The translations under genes were made by a program, and so were the position numbers. Shown here in pieces: positions 5,117 to 6,699 of a stretch of 6,699 bases of DNA. The stretch is from Anaerolineales bacterium (lineage in GTDB: Bacteria > Chloroflexota > Anaerolineae > Anaerolineales > Villigracilaceae). The notes below the pieces were generated by a model, which was not told where the DNA came from, did not search any database, and saw only the letters and a program-made list of their open reading frames with translations. The first letter of the stretch is position 1, and every line of letters starts with the position of its first letter. The stretch spans positions 1-6,699 of the forward strand of contig JAEURE010000153.1 of the NCBI GenBank assembly GCA_016789485.1, written 5' to 3'.

Positions 5117-6586
5117 ATGAAAAATCTCCATCGCGTCAACCTTCTACCTCGAATTCAGGACATTTTCTTCATTGCGATATTTTTTGCTGTACTGCTGCTG
5201 GGCAGCCGCATGCTTAATCTGGATGGCGACCTGCCGCGTCATTTATTAATGGGGAAATTGATCCTGCAAACTGGCGAAGTGCCAACGTCCGAGCAGTTTA
5301 TTCATCCATATCTCGGCAGGCATTATGTGACTCATGAATGGCTTGCGGACGTGATCTTTTACGGGATCTACAAATTTACAGGATTAAAGGGGATCGTTCT
5401 TTTTTCCGCAATCATGCTCGCAACAACCTTCTTCCTGATTTATCAATACATCACAGTGCGTTTTCAAAATCGGCTTGGGGCATTTTTTCTTGTGACATGG
5501 GGAGCTCTTGCCACTTCGCTCAATTGGGCAACCCGTCCACATTTGTTCTCAATGTTGTTCCTGGCAATTTGGCTCATTTGGGCGGATAAGCTGCGGCGTG
5601 GAGAAAAAATCCCTCTTTGGATTTTCCCCGTCTTTATGCTGGTGTGGAGCAATGCGCATGGCGTGTTCATTGCAGGAATTTTGGTCTTGTTTGCATATGC
5701 TGTCGGCTGGGGTATCGACATTCTGCTGGAAAATACCAGCGTCAACAAAACGGTTGGGAAAAATATTTGGCTGGCTTTGATCCTTTCCGTACTTGCCAGT
5801 TTACTCAACCCGGGTGGAAGCGGATCTTGGGAAAGTATTCTCGGTTTCGTGAACAACCAGTATTTAATGTCCCGCATGCTGGAGTCAAACCCGCCAAACT
5901 TCCAGCTACCTGAAATGCGCATACTTTTGGGATTAATAATGGCATCCATTTTCCTGCTTGCCGCCAAAAAGGAAAAAATCTCTTCGGGGCAGGGATTATT
6001 ACTGGCCGGCTTTACAGCCATGAGCCTTATAGCTTTCAGGAACGTTCACCTGTTCGGCGTTGTAGCTCCATTTGTATTGGCAGAAACACTCAGCACATTT
6101 AGCAATATACCGTTTTTATTCAGGCTCGAAGCCAGTTTGCAAAGGGTTGAAAGCCAAATTAAAGGCTCATTTTGGATCGTCGCCTCCACCCTGCTAATTG
6201 GCATTCTGGTTCTATCATCCACAGTCACATCCAGACTCTATCAATTTAATCGGCAAATATTTCCCGTAAGCGCAGTGGAATGGCTCAAGGAAAATCCACA
6301 AGAGGGAAAAATGTTCAACTACCTGAACTGGGGCGGCTACATCAGCTTCAATCTCTGGCCCGAACAGATGGCATTTATAGACAGCGTTGCCGATGTAACC
6401 GGTGAAGTAACCATGGAATATGAAACTGTCATCAGGGTGTTGCCTGGATGGGAATCCATACTAAGCCAATATGATATCCAATGGATCATCATTCCACCCA
6501 ACTCACTACTGGCGAAAACTCTTACAGACGAGGCTAAATGGTCTATTTTGTACGAAGATAATACGGCCGCCATTTTGAGAAAATAA
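5117..6586 (+). CDS. Polytopic membrane protein, GT-C glycosyltransferase-like, function unassigned
   Basis: This 489-residue protein has about nine or more hydrophobic segments (roughly 13-32, 77-110, 120-155, 166-200, 217-232, 266-283, 292-325, 350-370) and a soluble C-terminal region of about 110 residues. After the first helix, the outer loop holds DGDLPRH (36-42), reminiscent of the acidic first-loop motif of GT-C enzymes that use lipid-linked sugars. HEWLAD (73-78), RPHLFS (140-145), WSNAHG (177-182), LLNPGG (229-234) and RNVHLF (309-313 region) follow. This series recurs in a widespread family of uncharacterised bacterial membrane proteins. The C-terminal part carries MFNYLNWGGYISFNLWPE (399-416), FIDSVADVTGE (420-430) and a final DNTAAILRK, also typical of that family. 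It may transfer a sugar or other group at the outer membrane face, but the catalytic role is an inference. It stands first in a new transcription unit and is followed after 8 bases by another membrane protein gene. Confidence 0.8.
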   Translation: MKNLHRVNLLPRIQDIFFIAIFFAVLLLGSRMLNLDGDLPRHLLMGKLILQTGEVPTSEQFIHPYLGRHYVTHEWLADVIFYGIYKFTGLKGIVLFSAIMLATTFFLIYQYITVRFQNRLGAFFLVTWGALATSLNWATRPHLFSMLFLAIWLIWADKLRRGEKIPLWIFPVFMLVWSNAHGVFIAGILVLFAYAVGWGIDILLENTSVNKTVGKNIWLALILSVLASLLNPGGSGSWESILGFVNNQYLMSRMLESNPPNFQLPEMRILLGLIMASIFLLAAKKEKISSGQGLLLAGFTAMSLIAFRNVHLFGVVAPFVLAETLSTFSNIPFLFRLEASLQRVESQIKGSFWIVASTLLIGILVLSSTVTSRLYQFNRQIFPVSAVEWLKENPQEGKMFNYLNWGGYISFNLWPEQMAFIDSVADVTGEVTMEYETVIRVLPGWESILSQYDIQWIIIPPNSLLAKTLTDEAKWSILYEDNTAAILRK

Positions 6587-6594
6587 CCCAGATC

Positions 6595-6699
6595 ATGAAC
6601 AAGGCTTCCGCGTACTCTAAAGATGTAACGGGGTTTTTCCTCATTCTGGCATTTGTGTTCGGGATTGCCGTGCGCATCATCCCGCCGCTGCGCGTGGAC
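6595..6699 (+). CDS. N-terminus of a further membrane protein (cut by window end)
   Basis: An ATG 8 bases after the previous stop opens a frame that stays open for 35 codons to the last base. The translation starts MNKASAYSKDV and continues with a hydrophobic helix (about residues 12-29, TGFFLILAFVFGIAVRII), then PPLRVD. A short basic/polar start, one helix, then R-x-x-P...D is the layout of the first helix and outer loop of many GT-C or GT39-like membrane glycosyltransferases, which fits the preceding gene. No clear Shine-Dalgarno is seen, so translation may be coupled to the upstream gene. Too little is present to name a family. Confidence 0.6.
   Translation, partial: MNKASAYSKDVTGFFLILAFVFGIAVRIIPPLRVD

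Noticed and set aside
5464..6021. 185-residue open frame on the - strand inside the GT-C-like gene
   Set aside because: Antisense shadow of a clearly real membrane protein gene; its composition and motifs do not resemble a known protein.

Overview
The window looks like chromosomal DNA from a free-living bacterium, most plausibly a member of the Chloroflexota (Anaerolineae-like). That is an inference from three things: a Gld-type ABC transporter operon ending in a DUF4340 gene, an exported protein with a Thr-Pro-rich tail, and a compact primary sigma factor. No 16S rRNA or other decisive marker is present. All genes lie on the + strand. There are no tRNAs, rRNAs, CRISPR arrays, insertion sequences or other signs of mobility, and the largest intergenic gap is about 176 bases.

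Region 1 (1-3645) is a tightly packed four-gene operon. It holds the 3' part of an ABC-2 type ATPase, its six-helix permease, a GldG-like auxiliary protein with a large extracytoplasmic domain, and a membrane-anchored DUF4340 protein. Gaps are 7-8 bases, or a TAATG stop/start overlap. The four products probably form one envelope complex: the ATPase drives the permease, and the two anchored proteins work on the outer face. Homologous GldA/GldF/GldG proteins are linked to gliding motility in Bacteroidota. In other phyla the substrate and role are not established.

Region 2 (3646-3821) is intergenic. It contains a perfect 14-bp inverted repeat without a U-tract, then a candidate promoter for the next gene.

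Region 3 (3822-5073) is a primary (group 1-like) sigma-70 factor, apparently transcribed alone. It is closed by a textbook intrinsic terminator with A6/T6 flanks.

Region 4 (5080-6699) starts with a small operator-like inverted repeat over a possible promoter. It continues with a large polytopic membrane protein resembling GT-C glycosyltransferases, and the first 35 codons of a second membrane protein 8 bases downstream. These two are probably the start of a surface-glycan or membrane glycosyltransferase-like operon.

Most of the window is ordinary core and envelope biology. The least understood parts are the Gld-type operon in a non-Bacteroidota setting, the U-tract-less hairpin, the receiver-like N-terminus of the sigma factor, and the unassigned membrane protein.
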